Source: a virus. From it: DNA of 36,667 nucleotides. The notes below the pieces were generated by a model. That model ran no database searches, had not been told where the DNA came from, and was given only the letters and a program-made list of their open reading frames with translations. Location of the stretch: the IMG/VR virus record IMGVR_UViG_3300036823_000020, positions 1-36,667 of that record; one strand, written 5' to 3'. Of this stretch, positions 1-10,273 are shown piece after piece. Every line of letters begins with the position of its first letter. The first letter of the stretch is position 1. The translations under genes were made by a program, and so were the position numbers.

Positions 1-143
1 AGCGTTACAAATCCGTCCTTTAGCTTTGATTCTTTCGCAACTACCTGATCGGCTGTCGGAAGAAATGGGAAGGTAAACGCGCCGGCTGAAACACCAAAAC
101 AAACCAGCAAACCCAATAAAGCACCCAGAACGAATTTACGCAC
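1..143 (-). CDS. Secreted or membrane protein, N-terminal part (cut by window edge)
   Basis: A GTG start at 143 has a good Shine-Dalgarno (AGGAGAG) 5-11 bases upstream. It opens a frame that runs off the left edge after about 47 codons. The first 20 residues (MRKF, then a run of L, G, V, C, F, S, A) look like a signal peptide or membrane anchor with a possible cleavage after VSA; the visible mature part is short and charged. It starts 16 bases after the stop of the hydroxylase-like gene, so it is probably the next gene of the late operon. I do not recognise the family. The frame and ribosome site are convincing but the gene is incomplete. Confidence 0.55.
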   Translation of the reverse strand, partial: MRKFVLGALLGLLVCFGVSAGAFTFPFLPTADQVVAKESKLKDGFVT

Positions 144-158
144 GATCCTCTCCTTCGT

Positions 159-728
159 TTACAAACTGCACCGCACGTCGACAATCATGTGGATTCGATC
201 GTCGCCGCTGTTATTGATGACTTCATGCACGAGCTTGTTGTTGAACCACCAGCACTCGCCGGTTGCCATGTACGTCTGTTCGTCACCGCACTTGAAGACG
301 ACACCGGGCCTGCTATGCAACACGATGTGGAAGCGGCGCCAGTAGTCGGCGTGTGATGGCGTGTCGGCGTGTGGAAATATTTTTCCACCTGGCCGGATCT
401 TGTTAATCATCACGCGGCCGAGACGCTCGCCGCTCACGAAAGCCATCAAGTCGCGCACCAGCGGCCGGGCTTCCGGAAACTGCGCGTAGATCGGCTGATC
501 AATGTTCTCGTGCTGATCGTGCGTCCGAATCCACTCGGCGCGCTCGGCCTCGTTTTCTATCACCGCGCGCTCCGGGAAGCGCAAGATGACCGATTCCATG
601 TCTTCGAACGGCCCCTGCGGAAATGTGCGTAAGTAGGTGTCGTCTTTCCAGCATTCAGGGCGGCGGCGCAATGCCAACAAAAGCGGCATAACGTTGGCGC
701 CGGTACTGATTTTCAAGAAGTTTTCCAA
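159..728 (-). CDS. Aspartyl/asparaginyl beta-hydroxylase-like dioxygenase
   Basis: The protein matches the double-stranded beta-helix Fe(II)/2-oxoglutarate oxygenases of the Asp/Asn beta-hydroxylase type. Counting from the start chosen here (189 aa), it shows HAD at 120-122, a second iron-ligand candidate H168 in LVHEV, and R178 in DDRIH as the likely 2-oxoglutarate contact, followed by a conserved VD strand. The open frame extends upstream to a TTG at 758, but a GGAG with good spacing precedes the TTG at 728, and the sequence from there (ENFLKI...) looks like a normal start. It sits at the distal end of the tail genes. Phages often carry such a gene next to tail genes; the substrate is unknown and might be a virion or host surface protein. 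Confidence 0.8.
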   Translation of the reverse strand: MENFLKISTGANVMPLLLALRRRPECWKDDTYLRTFPQGPFEDMESVILRFPERAVIENEAERAEWIRTHDQHENIDQPIYAQFPEARPLVRDLMAFVSGERLGRVMINKIRPGGKIFPHADTPSHADYWRRFHIVLHSRPGVVFKCGDEQTYMATGECWWFNNKLVHEVINNSGDDRIHMIVDVRCSL

Positions 729-792
729 ACTGAATGACTCCGCACCTGCCTTTCCCAAGGAGGTTACTCAAGGAGAGCATCAGTTGTGAAAG

Positions 793-3318
793 CTATGCCA
801 GCGCGCCGTTCGTCGCGCCCTGGAAGGCCACGCAGTTCCACCCCTGGCAGATCGTCATGCTGCGATCGTCGATGCGCACGACGGTCAACTTCACCCTGTA
901 GTTGCCGGCTCCGACCGTAACGATGTTTTGCAACATGAACGGGAAGGTTTCCGGCGCCCAGTCGTCGATGACCATGTTCTGAATGTTCTGCACTACGTTG
1001 CCGTTGGCGTCGACGAGATCGGCTGAGATGGTGAACATCTTCGAGTTGCCGCTGTCTGTCGTCGTGTTGTCGCCGTAGTACGACACAAGGAATCCAGACA
1101 CCATGATGACGGTCGGTGCGTTTGCGCCGCCCTTCAGCGAACGAATGTTGATCGTGCTGTTGCTCGTCGCCGTCTGCACCAGAGAACTTGAATTGATCGT
1201 GCTGTTTTTGTGGTCGCCGTTTTGGTTGATGGAAAATGAGCAACCTGGATTGTTCGTGCTCGTGATAGAAGGAATGGCGAGCGCGTTCTTGCCGAGGAAC
1301 AGATCTAGATTGAATCCGCCCTGCGCGGTCGAGCCCGTGATCTTTTGTTCGGCGAGCGTGCTCGGCCGAATCCAGAAAAATCCGTTGCCCTCCATCTGCG
1401 CCGCCGGTGTTGCGTAGTCGGAGTCGGCGCCGCACCAAAAAGTATACGCAAGACCGTCGGCTGACTTTACGCCCATCGCAACGGCACCGCCTTGCCGCAA
1501 GTTCAGCGTCGCGTTGCCGCCGAGACGGAAGTCGCCGTTGACGTACATATACGGCAGCGTGTTCGAGCGCGGGTCGCCGCCGAACACCTGCATCAATACA
1601 CCGCCAGGCTGCGCCTGACGCTTAGGGTTATAAATCTGCAATGGGAATTCACCGGGACCCGGCGTCGACAGTTCGACGATCCACGCATCGAGCGTCGACA
1701 GTGATTCGTCGTCGATCGCGCCGTCTTCAACAAAGGTGTCTGGAATGCCGGCGCCAGCAATGATGCGTTGTCCGCAGACAAGGTTCGCGTTGACGATACC
1801 GGCGCGCAGTGAATTGATGAAAGCCGTTCCGGCCGTGAGATTGTCGAAGTCACCCGACGTTGCGCGCACCAGTCCGTCAACGACGAGCTTGCCGCGGATA
1901 CCGACCGTGCTCGTCGTCGTGTCGACGATGAATGGAATGTTCGTCGCCAGCGTGATGTACTTTGTGCCCTTGCTCGTAGAGAAGCTCGGCCACGAATTGA
2001 GCGTCGTCTGATCGGCCGGCGTGTTGATCATGCAGGTGATGCGACTGCCGTTGATCGCAGTGACCGTTGCTTCGACACCATCGAACGGATCACTGGCACC
2101 CGTCGCCGACTTGATGACGACCACGCACGACGTCGTCGAGTTGGCTGCATTCGCCGCATTGAATGCGCTGACAATGTCCGGCGTGCTGTTAGGAACAGAG
2201 AACGTTCCGTTTTGCGCATCGATGCGACTGAAGCTGCTGATCGGCGTGTACGTTCCGTTACCGCCCATGATCGCAAACTGATCGGCATCGACGGCGAACA
2301 GCGACGTTGCGACGCCTGTTTGATTGTCGACGGTGATGCCAAGTCCAAAACCTGCCGCGATGATGTTGCCGTTCGGCAATGTCGTACCTGCGCGAACGGT
2401 GTAAAGCTGATTGAGAGAATTCTTGTTGTCGGTCGTCGTCGTGTAAACGCCGCTCACGCCACCACCTGCGCCGACGGCAGCAGGATCGGCGCCAAGGAAG
2501 GCCGTCAAGTTCGTATAGGCGTTGCTCGCCTTCACGTCGGCCATCAGTAGGTCCAGAACGCGCAACGGATCAATGGACGGCTGACCGGTTGCTGCATTAC
2601 CGGCGGGGCCAAACGGACCAGCTATCCCGGCAAGCGACACGAAGCGCACGAACGCGAACCACGTTGGCGGATTGACTGCAGCGCCAAGCGTCGAGCCGCC
2701 GTTGTTTAGTTCTGCCGCAGTGAGAGCGATCGTCGCATTCGAACCATCCGCCTTGCCGCGATACCACACATTCGGGTTCGTGCCTGTCGTGCCGGTGCAG
2801 ACCTTCGTTTGATTGAACCCTGGCGACACAGCGAGGAACTGCGCGAATGATAGCGAACTCGTCTGACTTTGATCTGGTGAGATCAAATAAACTTCCGTGT
2901 AGGCGTGATTGCCGTACGCCGGCGGATTCCAGATGACCATCAAATTGTTTGGCGCAACGGACTTGATGGCGACGCCTGTCGGAGTTGGCGGCGGCGTGTA
3001 GTCATTCGTGCCGTAGTCCGGCGGCGTATTGTCCGGCAAGCCGTTGATGCTACCCGGCGTGTCGACACCAACCTGCCCGCCGACGCTAGTGCCGGCTGAT
3101 ATTCCGCCGCTGCCATCGTTCTTTGTAGACGCGAGTCCTGCGTTCTGAAGATCGCGCACGGTGACGAAGCGATCGACAGGATCTCCGCGCCGGCCGAGCC
3201 CAACGTCGACGGCTTCAGCGAGCGCGTTGATCGATACGTTCTGAGACGTCGATGTAGAGCCCGGCCGCGGGATGGCGGGAACTTTCGTCGGCGTCGTTTT
3301 AAGAGATGCTTTAGGCAC
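793..3318 (-). CDS. Tail-tip / central fibre protein with FnIII-like and DUF1983-like regions
   Basis: This is a large structural protein of 841 aa from a GTG at 3318 that overlaps the end of the preceding gene by 8 bases. The frame stays open to 3453, but that extra 45 residues lies inside the upstream gene and is low-complexity antiphase sequence. About residues 95-190 contain a proline-bounded fibronectin type III-like segment (PTPTGVAIKS... VIWNPP). Around 270-350 is a block typical of the DUF1983 region of phage J-like tail-tip proteins (YTVRAG, AAGFGLGI, LFAVDADQFAIMGG). The C-terminal ~250 residues are beta-rich (GDFRLGGNATLNL), as in receptor-binding domains. Likely role: host recognition at the tail tip. 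Last gene of the tail cluster proper. Confidence 0.7.
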   Translation of the reverse strand: MPKASLKTTPTKVPAIPRPGSTSTSQNVSINALAEAVDVGLGRRGDPVDRFVTVRDLQNAGLASTKNDGSGGISAGTSVGGQVGVDTPGSINGLPDNTPPDYGTNDYTPPPTPTGVAIKSVAPNNLMVIWNPPAYGNHAYTEVYLISPDQSQTSSLSFAQFLAVSPGFNQTKVCTGTTGTNPNVWYRGKADGSNATIALTAAELNNGGSTLGAAVNPPTWFAFVRFVSLAGIAGPFGPAGNAATGQPSIDPLRVLDLLMADVKASNAYTNLTAFLGADPAAVGAGGGVSGVYTTTTDNKNSLNQLYTVRAGTTLPNGNIIAAGFGLGITVDNQTGVATSLFAVDADQFAIMGGNGTYTPISSFSRIDAQNGTFSVPNSTPDIVSAFNAANAANSTTSCVVVIKSATGASDPFDGVEATVTAINGSRITCMINTPADQTTLNSWPSFSTSKGTKYITLATNIPFIVDTTTSTVGIRGKLVVDGLVRATSGDFDNLTAGTAFINSLRAGIVNANLVCGQRIIAGAGIPDTFVEDGAIDDESLSTLDAWIVELSTPGPGEFPLQIYNPKRQAQPGGVLMQVFGGDPRSNTLPYMYVNGDFRLGGNATLNLRQGGAVAMGVKSADGLAYTFWCGADSDYATPAAQMEGNGFFWIRPSTLAEQKITGSTAQGGFNLDLFLGKNALAIPSITSTNNPGCSFSINQNGDHKNSTINSSSLVQTATSNSTINIRSLKGGANAPTVIMVSGFLVSYYGDNTTTDSGNSKMFTISADLVDANGNVVQNIQNMVIDDWAPETFPFMLQNIVTVGAGNYRVKLTVVRIDDRSMTICQGWNCVAFQGATNGALA

Positions 3319-5377
3319 TGTGCAGTTCGCCCATCGTGGTTGCCATGCGTACCGTTTGCACCGGCGCGGTTCCACCAATATGTAGTTGCCACTCACGCGC
3401 GCGGAAACCAGCCGGTAAGCGAATTGGTTGTGAGTTAGTGATATTGAATACACCGATCGATGTCAGCGCATCCGGATCGCCGAGCGCGTCTGTCGTCGCC
3501 AGCACTTCGCAATTTATCGGGTACTGCGTCGCGAAAATCTGCAACGCAGACATCGAGACAGGGTGCGTCATCGTAAAAAGTTTCGAGTACCAGGTATACG
3601 CCTGTTGACTCGGCGACGCATCCCACTTCGTCAGACTGCACCAGAAGCCGCCAGTCTTGGTGATGAAGTACATAGAGTCGTCGATAGGATCCTTCACGGC
3701 TGATTGCGCCTGCAGCGTACTCAGCGTGAACATGCGCATTTCTGCGCCATCGAAGCACAGCGCGAATGAAGGCTTCGCTGGGTTTTGCGAGAATGCGAAA
3801 TACGTGTTTTCGTGGAAGCACGCGCTCATGCTCGAGTCCCACATCGCGAGCCAGTCTGCTCGACTCATGAGAGAGTTAGTAACGATCGTTGCGGCGGTGT
3901 CGCTGACGACGGCAAGTCCTTCGTACGTCGGATATGCCACGCCGGTGCCGACACTACAGATACCGTCGATGTTGATGCATGGTGCGTTCAGATCGACTTT
4001 CGAAACAGTAAGACTCGCCGGATCTGCGCCGGTGACAAGGTACGGCTGCCGCTGCGTGCATATCACCGCCGACTGACCGTAGCTCGCGCCGCCGACAATG
4101 TTGTAGTCGACGGTCTTCGTGTAAGCGAACGGCCATGCGTGCGGCTGATAGGCTTCGCTCGCATAGATCGTGTTGCCTGTAAAGCCAAGGAAGAATCCGT
4201 TCGGCATCGTCATGAGGCCAAACAACCCGGCAGGCGGAGGCGTCCACGTCGTTGACGGCAATTCCTCGCCGAGCGAAATGGATGGCACGGTGTCAGTGAG
4301 ATTAGTGCTGCCGCCTACTTCCTCGCTAATCGTCGCCGCACTGCCGTTGCTGCCGCCGGTGACGTTGAATTCTTTGACGAAATAGAACTGTGCTCCGCTG
4401 TCGCCTGATTCCGTTCGATACAGGCGCGCGCGATTGATGCCCTCGTACCCCGTTGGACGATTCCACGCAATACCGATCGACGCATTGCCGACCGCGTTGA
4501 CGAGCAGGATGTTTGCGACATCACTCGGCGGCGACGGTGGACCTTCCTCGCCCCAGTCACTGACGAGCGTGTAGACGTATGCGCGCGATTCGTAATCAGA
4601 ATCGTCGAACACAACGCCGACGGTGTTGTTGAGCTGGAATTGGAACGTCGAAAAATGCGTCGTGTCGGAGTCTTGCAACTGGATCGTCAAGCCCTGCGTA
4701 TCCCCGGCCGGGATGGTGACGAGAAATTCCTTGCCGGATATTTCCCACATGCCTGTGTTGTTCGCTTGCGACGCTTCTGGCAATTGAATCATCACCTGGT
4801 CGCCTTGCTTGAACGGATGTTTCGTCGCGAACGTCACCGTCGCCGGCGCCGCATTCGAGATGATCTGCGGATTCATCGTCAACGCAGCGGTGTTGTTATT
4901 CGGCGTGATTGTCGGTTTGTTGATCGGCGCCGGAATGCCTAGCAGTCGCCCACCCGACGTGAAGATGAAAGTGTCACCAATCGTCGGATTAGAGAAGACG
5001 CGAGGCGGCGTCGTATTGCCGGTTGAGCCCGGCGCCACCGTCTGATAAACGCGAGAGAATGCGTCATTCGCGATCGGTGACATTTGCACGTCGATGTGAC
5101 CGAACGGATTTCCGCCATCGGCCCAGCCGAGCCAACGCTTTGTCAGCCCATCAGTCGAAACGTACCGAAAAATTTTCTTGATGTTTGTGCTGCCTGCAAT
5201 CTGAAGATTGCCAGGCTGCGTGGGGTCGGGCGCCACAATCAGCGGCGCGAAGAACGGCCGCACGTCCGCGCCGTCGAGGCGCGTGAAATCTGAAACGGTT
5301 GCGCCATCGTCTGGCAGCTTTCGCGGCTTGACGATCGGTCGCAGACCGCCGAATTTATTGATCGATATTACCGACAC
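3311..5377 (-). CDS. Large virion protein with FCCH-like domain (tail hub/nozzle candidate)
   Basis: This 688-aa protein begins with a GTG. The N-terminus has the FGGLRP-x-KPRKLPDDGA signature seen at the start of a widespread family of phage structural proteins. Around 175-245 is a segment (FATKHPFKQGDQVMIQ... GMWEISGKEFLV) resembling the ubiquitin-activating-enzyme FCCH-like fold often reported in these proteins. Near 285-330 there is a second FnIII-like strand pattern (GIAWNRPTG). The rest is beta-rich with aromatic patches (CFHENTYFAFS). In short-tailed phages a protein of this size between adaptors and fibres commonly forms part of the tail hub; that assignment is inference. It overlaps genes on both sides, showing translational coupling. 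Confidence 0.6.
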   Translation of the reverse strand: MSVISINKFGGLRPIVKPRKLPDDGATVSDFTRLDGADVRPFFAPLIVAPDPTQPGNLQIAGSTNIKKIFRYVSTDGLTKRWLGWADGGNPFGHIDVQMSPIANDAFSRVYQTVAPGSTGNTTPPRVFSNPTIGDTFIFTSGGRLLGIPAPINKPTITPNNNTAALTMNPQIISNAAPATVTFATKHPFKQGDQVMIQLPEASQANNTGMWEISGKEFLVTIPAGDTQGLTIQLQDSDTTHFSTFQFQLNNTVGVVFDDSDYESRAYVYTLVSDWGEEGPPSPPSDVANILLVNAVGNASIGIAWNRPTGYEGINRARLYRTESGDSGAQFYFVKEFNVTGGSNGSAATISEEVGGSTNLTDTVPSISLGEELPSTTWTPPPAGLFGLMTMPNGFFLGFTGNTIYASEAYQPHAWPFAYTKTVDYNIVGGASYGQSAVICTQRQPYLVTGADPASLTVSKVDLNAPCINIDGICSVGTGVAYPTYEGLAVVSDTAATIVTNSLMSRADWLAMWDSSMSACFHENTYFAFSQNPAKPSFALCFDGAEMRMFTLSTLQAQSAVKDPIDDSMYFITKTGGFWCSLTKWDASPSQQAYTWYSKLFTMTHPVSMSALQIFATQYPINCEVLATTDALGDPDALTSIGVFNITNSQPIRLPAGFRAREWQLHIGGTAPVQTVRMATTMGELHSA

Positions 5378-5530
5378 TGGGCTCGTCCTTGATCGCTACA
5401 TTCACGACGCGCGCGTGCTTTTGCACGTACTCGACAACTGCTTCGCGCGTCCCGGCAGGCAGACCAGATGCATAGTCGATGCACACCTGCACGAGCTTGC
5501 CGAGAGAATCTGCTGCTGCGTTAGTTTGCA

Positions 5531-5531
<1 letters not shown>
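5355..5531 (-). CDS. Small phage protein of unknown function (58 aa)
   Basis: An ATG at 5531 overlaps the stop of the glycine-rich fibre gene as TAATG, and the frame runs 58 codons to a TAA at 5355, overlapping the start of the FCCH-domain protein by 23 bases. The protein is compact and looks helical (DSLGKLVQVCIDY, TREAVVEYVQKHARVVNVA). No signal peptide or membrane segment is visible. The perfect stop-start coupling on one side and the overlap on the other argue for a real gene in the tail cluster. A small chaperone or assembly factor would fit its position, but nothing in the sequence shows it. Confidence 0.6.
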
Positions 5532-6831
<1,300 letters not shown>

Positions 6832-6832
<1 letters not shown>

Positions 6833-7140
6833 TAGGATTTTTTCACCTTGACCTTGAAATTTTGTTCGACGATACGGCCGTCGCTAGATGAAGTGCACAG
6901 CACCGTGACTTCGTACGTCGTACCGGTGACGCCTTGCTTGAGCCACACCTTGACCTTCTGCGACGGGTTGCCGATCTTGATGATGCCGTCCGTCACCATG
7001 TCGCCGGCATTACCGGTCGGTACGACGGTCGCCGTCACGGTCGTCGAGCTATCGAATCCGTCCTGATCGTCCTGAAAGAATTGCGAGTAGTCGATGTCGT
7101 AGTCGAGACGTTCTTCAGGTTGTTTGTAGAAGATTTGCAT
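6832..7140 (-). CDS. Phage fibre-tail adaptor protein
   Basis: At 102 aa it has the expected length and order of motifs for the small family annotated as phage fibre-tail adaptor: an N-terminal LDYDIDYSQFF segment, a central VKVWLKQGVTGTTYEVTV strand pair and a C-terminal SSSDGRIVEQNFKVKV strand pair. The predicted fold is an all-beta sandwich. It lies directly before the glycine-rich fibre, which is where an adaptor joining fibre to tail hub would be expected. Both ends are TAATG stop-start overlaps, so it should be made in fixed proportion to its neighbours. Confidence 0.72.
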
Positions 7141-8024
7141 TAGTGCGGTTCCACAAGTGGGTAGCGAGGCGCATACGGCGCGTAGACAACGCGCGGCGTG
7201 TACGGCACGGAGATGATTCGCGCCGATGGAGCGGGTGCGAAAATGTTCATTGCTAGGTCAACGCTTGCATCCGCCTCGGCGCGTGACGTGACGTTCAAGA
7301 ATTTCAGCTTGAAGATCGGCGGCGGAGAGTTGATGCTAGCTGTTGCAGTACCGTTAGCAGACAGACTCCAAACGAACCCGATGGCCGCGTTAGATGAAGA
7401 TGCTGTCGCCGACGCGCTTGCCGCGAGAGAGCGAAGGCGTTGCACGTCCGGATTGGAACTTGACGTCGCTGCCGTTGCCGATGCATTGACACTGAGTCCG
7501 CGTTGGTTTTGAAATCCAACCTTGATGGTCGCCTGCGCAATTGCGCCGACGCTCATGTATGCGTTCGAGAAAAAACCCGTGTCGAATGCGATGGCCGTTG
7601 CATTCGCATTCGCGAACAACGCGCGCCGCACATTCATCGTGACCGATGCTGAAGCGCCGGCGCCGGCAGCGACATTCATGTAGCCGGCGATCAATAGTGC
7701 AGCGGCAGGCGCCTGTTTGGCGACCGGAAAAACGCTGGCGCTGAGGTACGTTAGCGTCTGCCCCGTCGCGGACTTGAACAAGTCCATATCGGTGACGACT
7801 TTCGTTACCCCAGCGCCAGCCACCACGCCAAGAAATTTGACCTTGTAGAGCGAAACGTTGGTCGCAGAAATTCCCGCGCCGCTGGTCGCGCTCATAAACG
7901 ACTGCTTGGCTAGCGTCACCGTTGCCGATGCGCTAGCGCCCGCAGTCACACTCATCCGACCCGAGGATCCGTAGATCCCCGGTGAATTGATCGGAGAGCG
8001 GTTTAGGGAGATGCCGTTAAGCAC
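7140..8024 (-). CDS. Repetitive Ala/Ser/Val-rich virion protein
   Basis: I do not recognise a named family for this 294-aa protein. It is built from irregular repeats of about 20-40 residues with the pattern hydrophobic-x-V-x-A-x-A-x-A-S-A-T-V-x-L, seen near residues 24-37, 113-130, 152-165, 174-183 and 197-206. Repeats of this kind usually fold as stacked beta strands. The C-terminus changes character to a proline/tyrosine-rich tail (RVVYAPYAPRYPLVEPH). It sits between a fibre-like protein and the fibre-tail adaptor, so a structural role in the tail or fibre shaft is likely. Confidence 0.55.
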   Translation of the reverse strand: MLNGISLNRSPINSPGIYGSSGRMSVTAGASASATVTLAKQSFMSATSGAGISATNVSLYKVKFLGVVAGAGVTKVVTDMDLFKSATGQTLTYLSASVFPVAKQAPAAALLIAGYMNVAAGAGASASVTMNVRRALFANANATAIAFDTGFFSNAYMSVGAIAQATIKVGFQNQRGLSVNASATAATSSSNPDVQRLRSLAASASATASSSNAAIGFVWSLSANGTATASINSPPPIFKLKFLNVTSRAEADASVDLAMNIFAPAPSARIISVPYTPRVVYAPYAPRYPLVEPH

Positions 8025-8033
8025 GGCAACTCC

Positions 8034-8468
8034 TTAGTCCCACGTAATGTTAAAGGAACCCGCCGGGAAACTCGGCACGTCCGAAGGATCGATCGACTTC
8101 GATGCGTTTAGCGGACCCCAGAACAACATCGATCCGCCCGTGACTGCATTGAAGACGCCCCAGCTCGTGACCGTCTGTGACGTGCCGGCGTTTGCCGGGA
8201 ACGTAATCGTCTGCGCGTTCGACGCGGTGCCGGTGCCATCGGGCGCCGTGAACTGCAAGTCATCCGTCTGCGCGCCGGTGCGGAACGGCTGACGCGCGTA
8301 GCTGGTGTAGGTAGCTTCCGTGCCCCCGCCCGCATCGCTCGGCGTCGCCGTGAACAGCGCGACCCACAAGCGAGTGCCCAGCGAATAACCAAAACCAGTA
8401 CCGGAACCGCCGCGCAACACGAGGTTGCTCAAGGCTGTTTCCAGCGCGTCCGTCATATTGCCTGCCAT
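8034..8468 (-). CDS. Phage tail fibre-like protein (144 aa)
   Basis: The sequence follows a common phage pattern: MAGNMTDALETALSNL at the start, LWVALFTATPSDAGGGTEATYTSYARQ in the first half, a SQTVTSWGVFNA strand and a closing SFPAGSFNITWD. Proteins with this pattern are usually annotated as tail fibre or tail fibre-associated proteins. A strong Shine-Dalgarno (AAGGAGATAGG) precedes the start. It follows the connector genes in the late operon. Confidence 0.65.
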   Translation of the reverse strand: MAGNMTDALETALSNLVLRGGSGTGFGYSLGTRLWVALFTATPSDAGGGTEATYTSYARQPFRTGAQTDDLQFTAPDGTGTASNAQTITFPANAGTSQTVTSWGVFNAVTGGSMLFWGPLNASKSIDPSDVPSFPAGSFNITWD

Positions 8469-8492
8469 GCCTATCTCCTTCCCTGGAGTGAA

Positions 8493-9128
8493 TTACACAA
8501 ATCGAGGAATCTGCACGCGCATCGGACGGACATACTGCCCGCTCACCGATTCGCGCTTCGCGCGCTGGACGTATTCCCAATAAACGCCTTCGCGCTTCAA
8601 GCCGAGTTCGTGGTTCGTCCACGGCCGGTTGTTCGTTTGGAGCAGTCGGCCGACAGCGCCGGCGATGATGCCAGCGCGCCAGCGATTGCCGATTGCATCC
8701 GGAATGGTGACAATCTCTCGCGACGCGGTGACGCATGCGATAGCTCGAAAGCTATCTGTCGTCGTCGCGTCGGGTGTCGGCCAGAACAATATCGTTCCGG
8801 TCGACTCTGCGATTGCGTACTTGTTCGGACTCGGCGCTGTCGACGACGGATCAAGCGAGAAGAATTCCTTCTCTGTGATCGGCGTCATCGGACACGTTGA
8901 AGAAGACAGCAGCACGTTTTCGACGCGGGCGAGCTGCGTACCTGCCGGTACGTCAATGTCGTATTCGAAAACGCCTACTGACAGTGCCGACGGATCAATG
9001 CGCTCGCGCCACGCGCCGGACTGGTGGAAGAACTCCATGCACGCGCCTTGCAGAGCGTCCAGGAGCTGAGCATCCGGACATCCCTTCACTTCGCGACGTG
9101 TGTCGTCGTAGAGATCGCTAAGCTGCAT
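8493..9128 (-). CDS. Head-tail connector / adaptor protein (211 aa)
   Basis: The N-terminus (MQLSDLYDDTRREV) and helical opening (LLDALQGACMEFFHQSGAW), a beta-rich middle (YDIDVPAG, RVENVLLSS) and a C-terminal helical region (RWRAGIIAGAVGRLLQTNNRPWTNHELGLKR is the core, positions about 160-190) match adaptor proteins that ring the portal in short-tailed phages. The preceding gene has the same architecture, so the two may be paralogous connector rings. Its start overlaps the stop of that gene by 11 bases. Confidence 0.6.
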   Translation of the reverse strand: MQLSDLYDDTRREVKGCPDAQLLDALQGACMEFFHQSGAWRERIDPSALSVGVFEYDIDVPAGTQLARVENVLLSSSTCPMTPITEKEFFSLDPSSTAPSPNKYAIAESTGTILFWPTPDATTTDSFRAIACVTASREIVTIPDAIGNRWRAGIIAGAVGRLLQTNNRPWTNHELGLKREGVYWEYVQRAKRESVSGQYVRPMRVQIPRFV

Positions 9129-9750
9129 TCGACTTACCTGCCGCCGACACGCCCTGCATGAAGAATTGCGCGTGCATCTGCGCGCGCGGTTGTTCGTTAC
9201 CGATTTCGTAGTCCTTCTGCAGGCACCGCGAAATCACGTAGTCAATGAGCACTTCGTGGTACATCGCGTCGATCGTCAACGACTGGTTCGCGAAGACGTC
9301 CGCGAGATCCAGCGCGAGCGTCGCGTCGATCGCCATTCCCGTTGCGCCTGGGCACGGAGACACCCAAAAGATGCTGTCGTCTTTCGCCGGCTCGTACACA
9401 AAGTTTTCGACGTACGCCTGAGTCGGCTTGACGTGCCAGTTCGTATTTTCTTCGTCGAGCGTCGCTCGATCGATATTGCGAACAATGCGCCCCGGCGCAT
9501 TGCCGGCGACGTTGTTGTTGCGGATCACGTCGACGAGCCGGATATATCCGCTCGGCATTGCGACCTTGGTTTGTCCGACAGTCAGTGGAATCGTGACGGT
9601 TTTCGTTGCGGCCGACGGCGCCATCTCGACGACGCGCCGTTGACCGTCGCTGATGTAACGACACAATTCTGTAACAGGCCAGCGAGTGTGGCCGGCGTCG
9701 GCCATGATGTCGCCGACGCGCGTTACGATGTCGTTGACGGTCAGCGCCAT
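9118..9750 (-). CDS. Phage adaptor protein, DUF6682-like
   Basis: At 210 aa it shows a helical start (VNDIVTRVGDIMAD), a WPVTELCRYISDGQRRVVEM segment, a beta-strand region (TKTVTIPLTVGQTKVAMP), an IRLVDVIRNN strand and a C-terminal helix pair (MYHEVLIDYVISRCLQKDYEIG). This order is typical of the phage adaptor family labelled DUF6682, found between coat and tail genes. Likely role: a head-completion ring under the portal. The family name is from memory and should be confirmed by profile search. Confidence 0.62.
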   Translation of the reverse strand: MALTVNDIVTRVGDIMADAGHTRWPVTELCRYISDGQRRVVEMAPSAATKTVTIPLTVGQTKVAMPSGYIRLVDVIRNNNVAGNAPGRIVRNIDRATLDEENTNWHVKPTQAYVENFVYEPAKDDSIFWVSPCPGATGMAIDATLALDLADVFANQSLTIDAMYHEVLIDYVISRCLQKDYEIGNEQPRAQMHAQFFMQGVSAAGKSNAA

Positions 9751-9753
9751 AAC

Positions 9754-10248
9754 TTACGCCGCCGAATCATTCATGACGTGATCGCCTTCCGTCAGCGCAA
9801 CGCCGCGGATCGCGAGAGTCGGATCGAACTTGGCTTCTTTCGCTGAGACACCGGCGATGTATTGCGCCTGCATGTTCTTGAACGTGCAGTTGGTATTGAG
9901 TTCGAAGCCGTGCACTTCTTTCGCGTGTTCGTTGAGCTTCGACTTCGTAGTGATCTTGGTCCAGTCGCGACCCGCTGGCGGCGGTTCCGGCGCGGCTTCC
10001 GGCTCGTCGCCGTCAAGCCCTGCCGCAACGCGCGTTGCGTATTTCACATCGGCCTGGCGCGCTTTCGCGGCGGCTTCTGTCGGGAAGAATTCCATATCCT
10101 GCGGAATGCGCCACGCGCTGCCGTCGTTGGGACGATGGAACATATCGATGTGCGAAACAAACAAAACGCCTGTTTTTACGTTGACCGCGAACTTCTTGTC
10201 CTTCGGAACTTCTGGATCTTTTACGACGGTGCTCTGGACGAGTGCCAT
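9754..10248 (-). CDS. Phage protein of unknown function near the coat gene (164 aa)
   Basis: No family is recognised. The first half is compact (KKFAVNVKTGVLFVSHIDMFH, WRIPQDMEFFPTEAAAKAR); residues 78-92 form an acidic, proline-rich linker; the second half (WTKITTKSKLNEHAKEVHGFEL) looks like a small helical domain reminiscent of SAP-type or end-binding folds, which is only a guess. A good ribosome site (AAAGGT) precedes the ATG. It is the first gene after the intrinsic terminator at 10274-10304, so its expression depends on readthrough. Confidence 0.5.
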   Translation of the reverse strand: MALVQSTVVKDPEVPKDKKFAVNVKTGVLFVSHIDMFHRPNDGSAWRIPQDMEFFPTEAAAKARQADVKYATRVAAGLDGDEPEAAPEPPPAGRDWTKITTKSKLNEHAKEVHGFELNTNCTFKNMQAQYIAGVSAKEAKFDPTLAIRGVALTEGDHVMNDSAA

Positions 10249-10273
10249 GAGTAGTACCTTTGGTTGTGGTGAA

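Noticed and set aside
3319-3453. N-terminal extension of the tail-tip protein
   Set aside because: It lies wholly inside the upstream gene in another frame; the GTG at 3318 gives a normal overlap.
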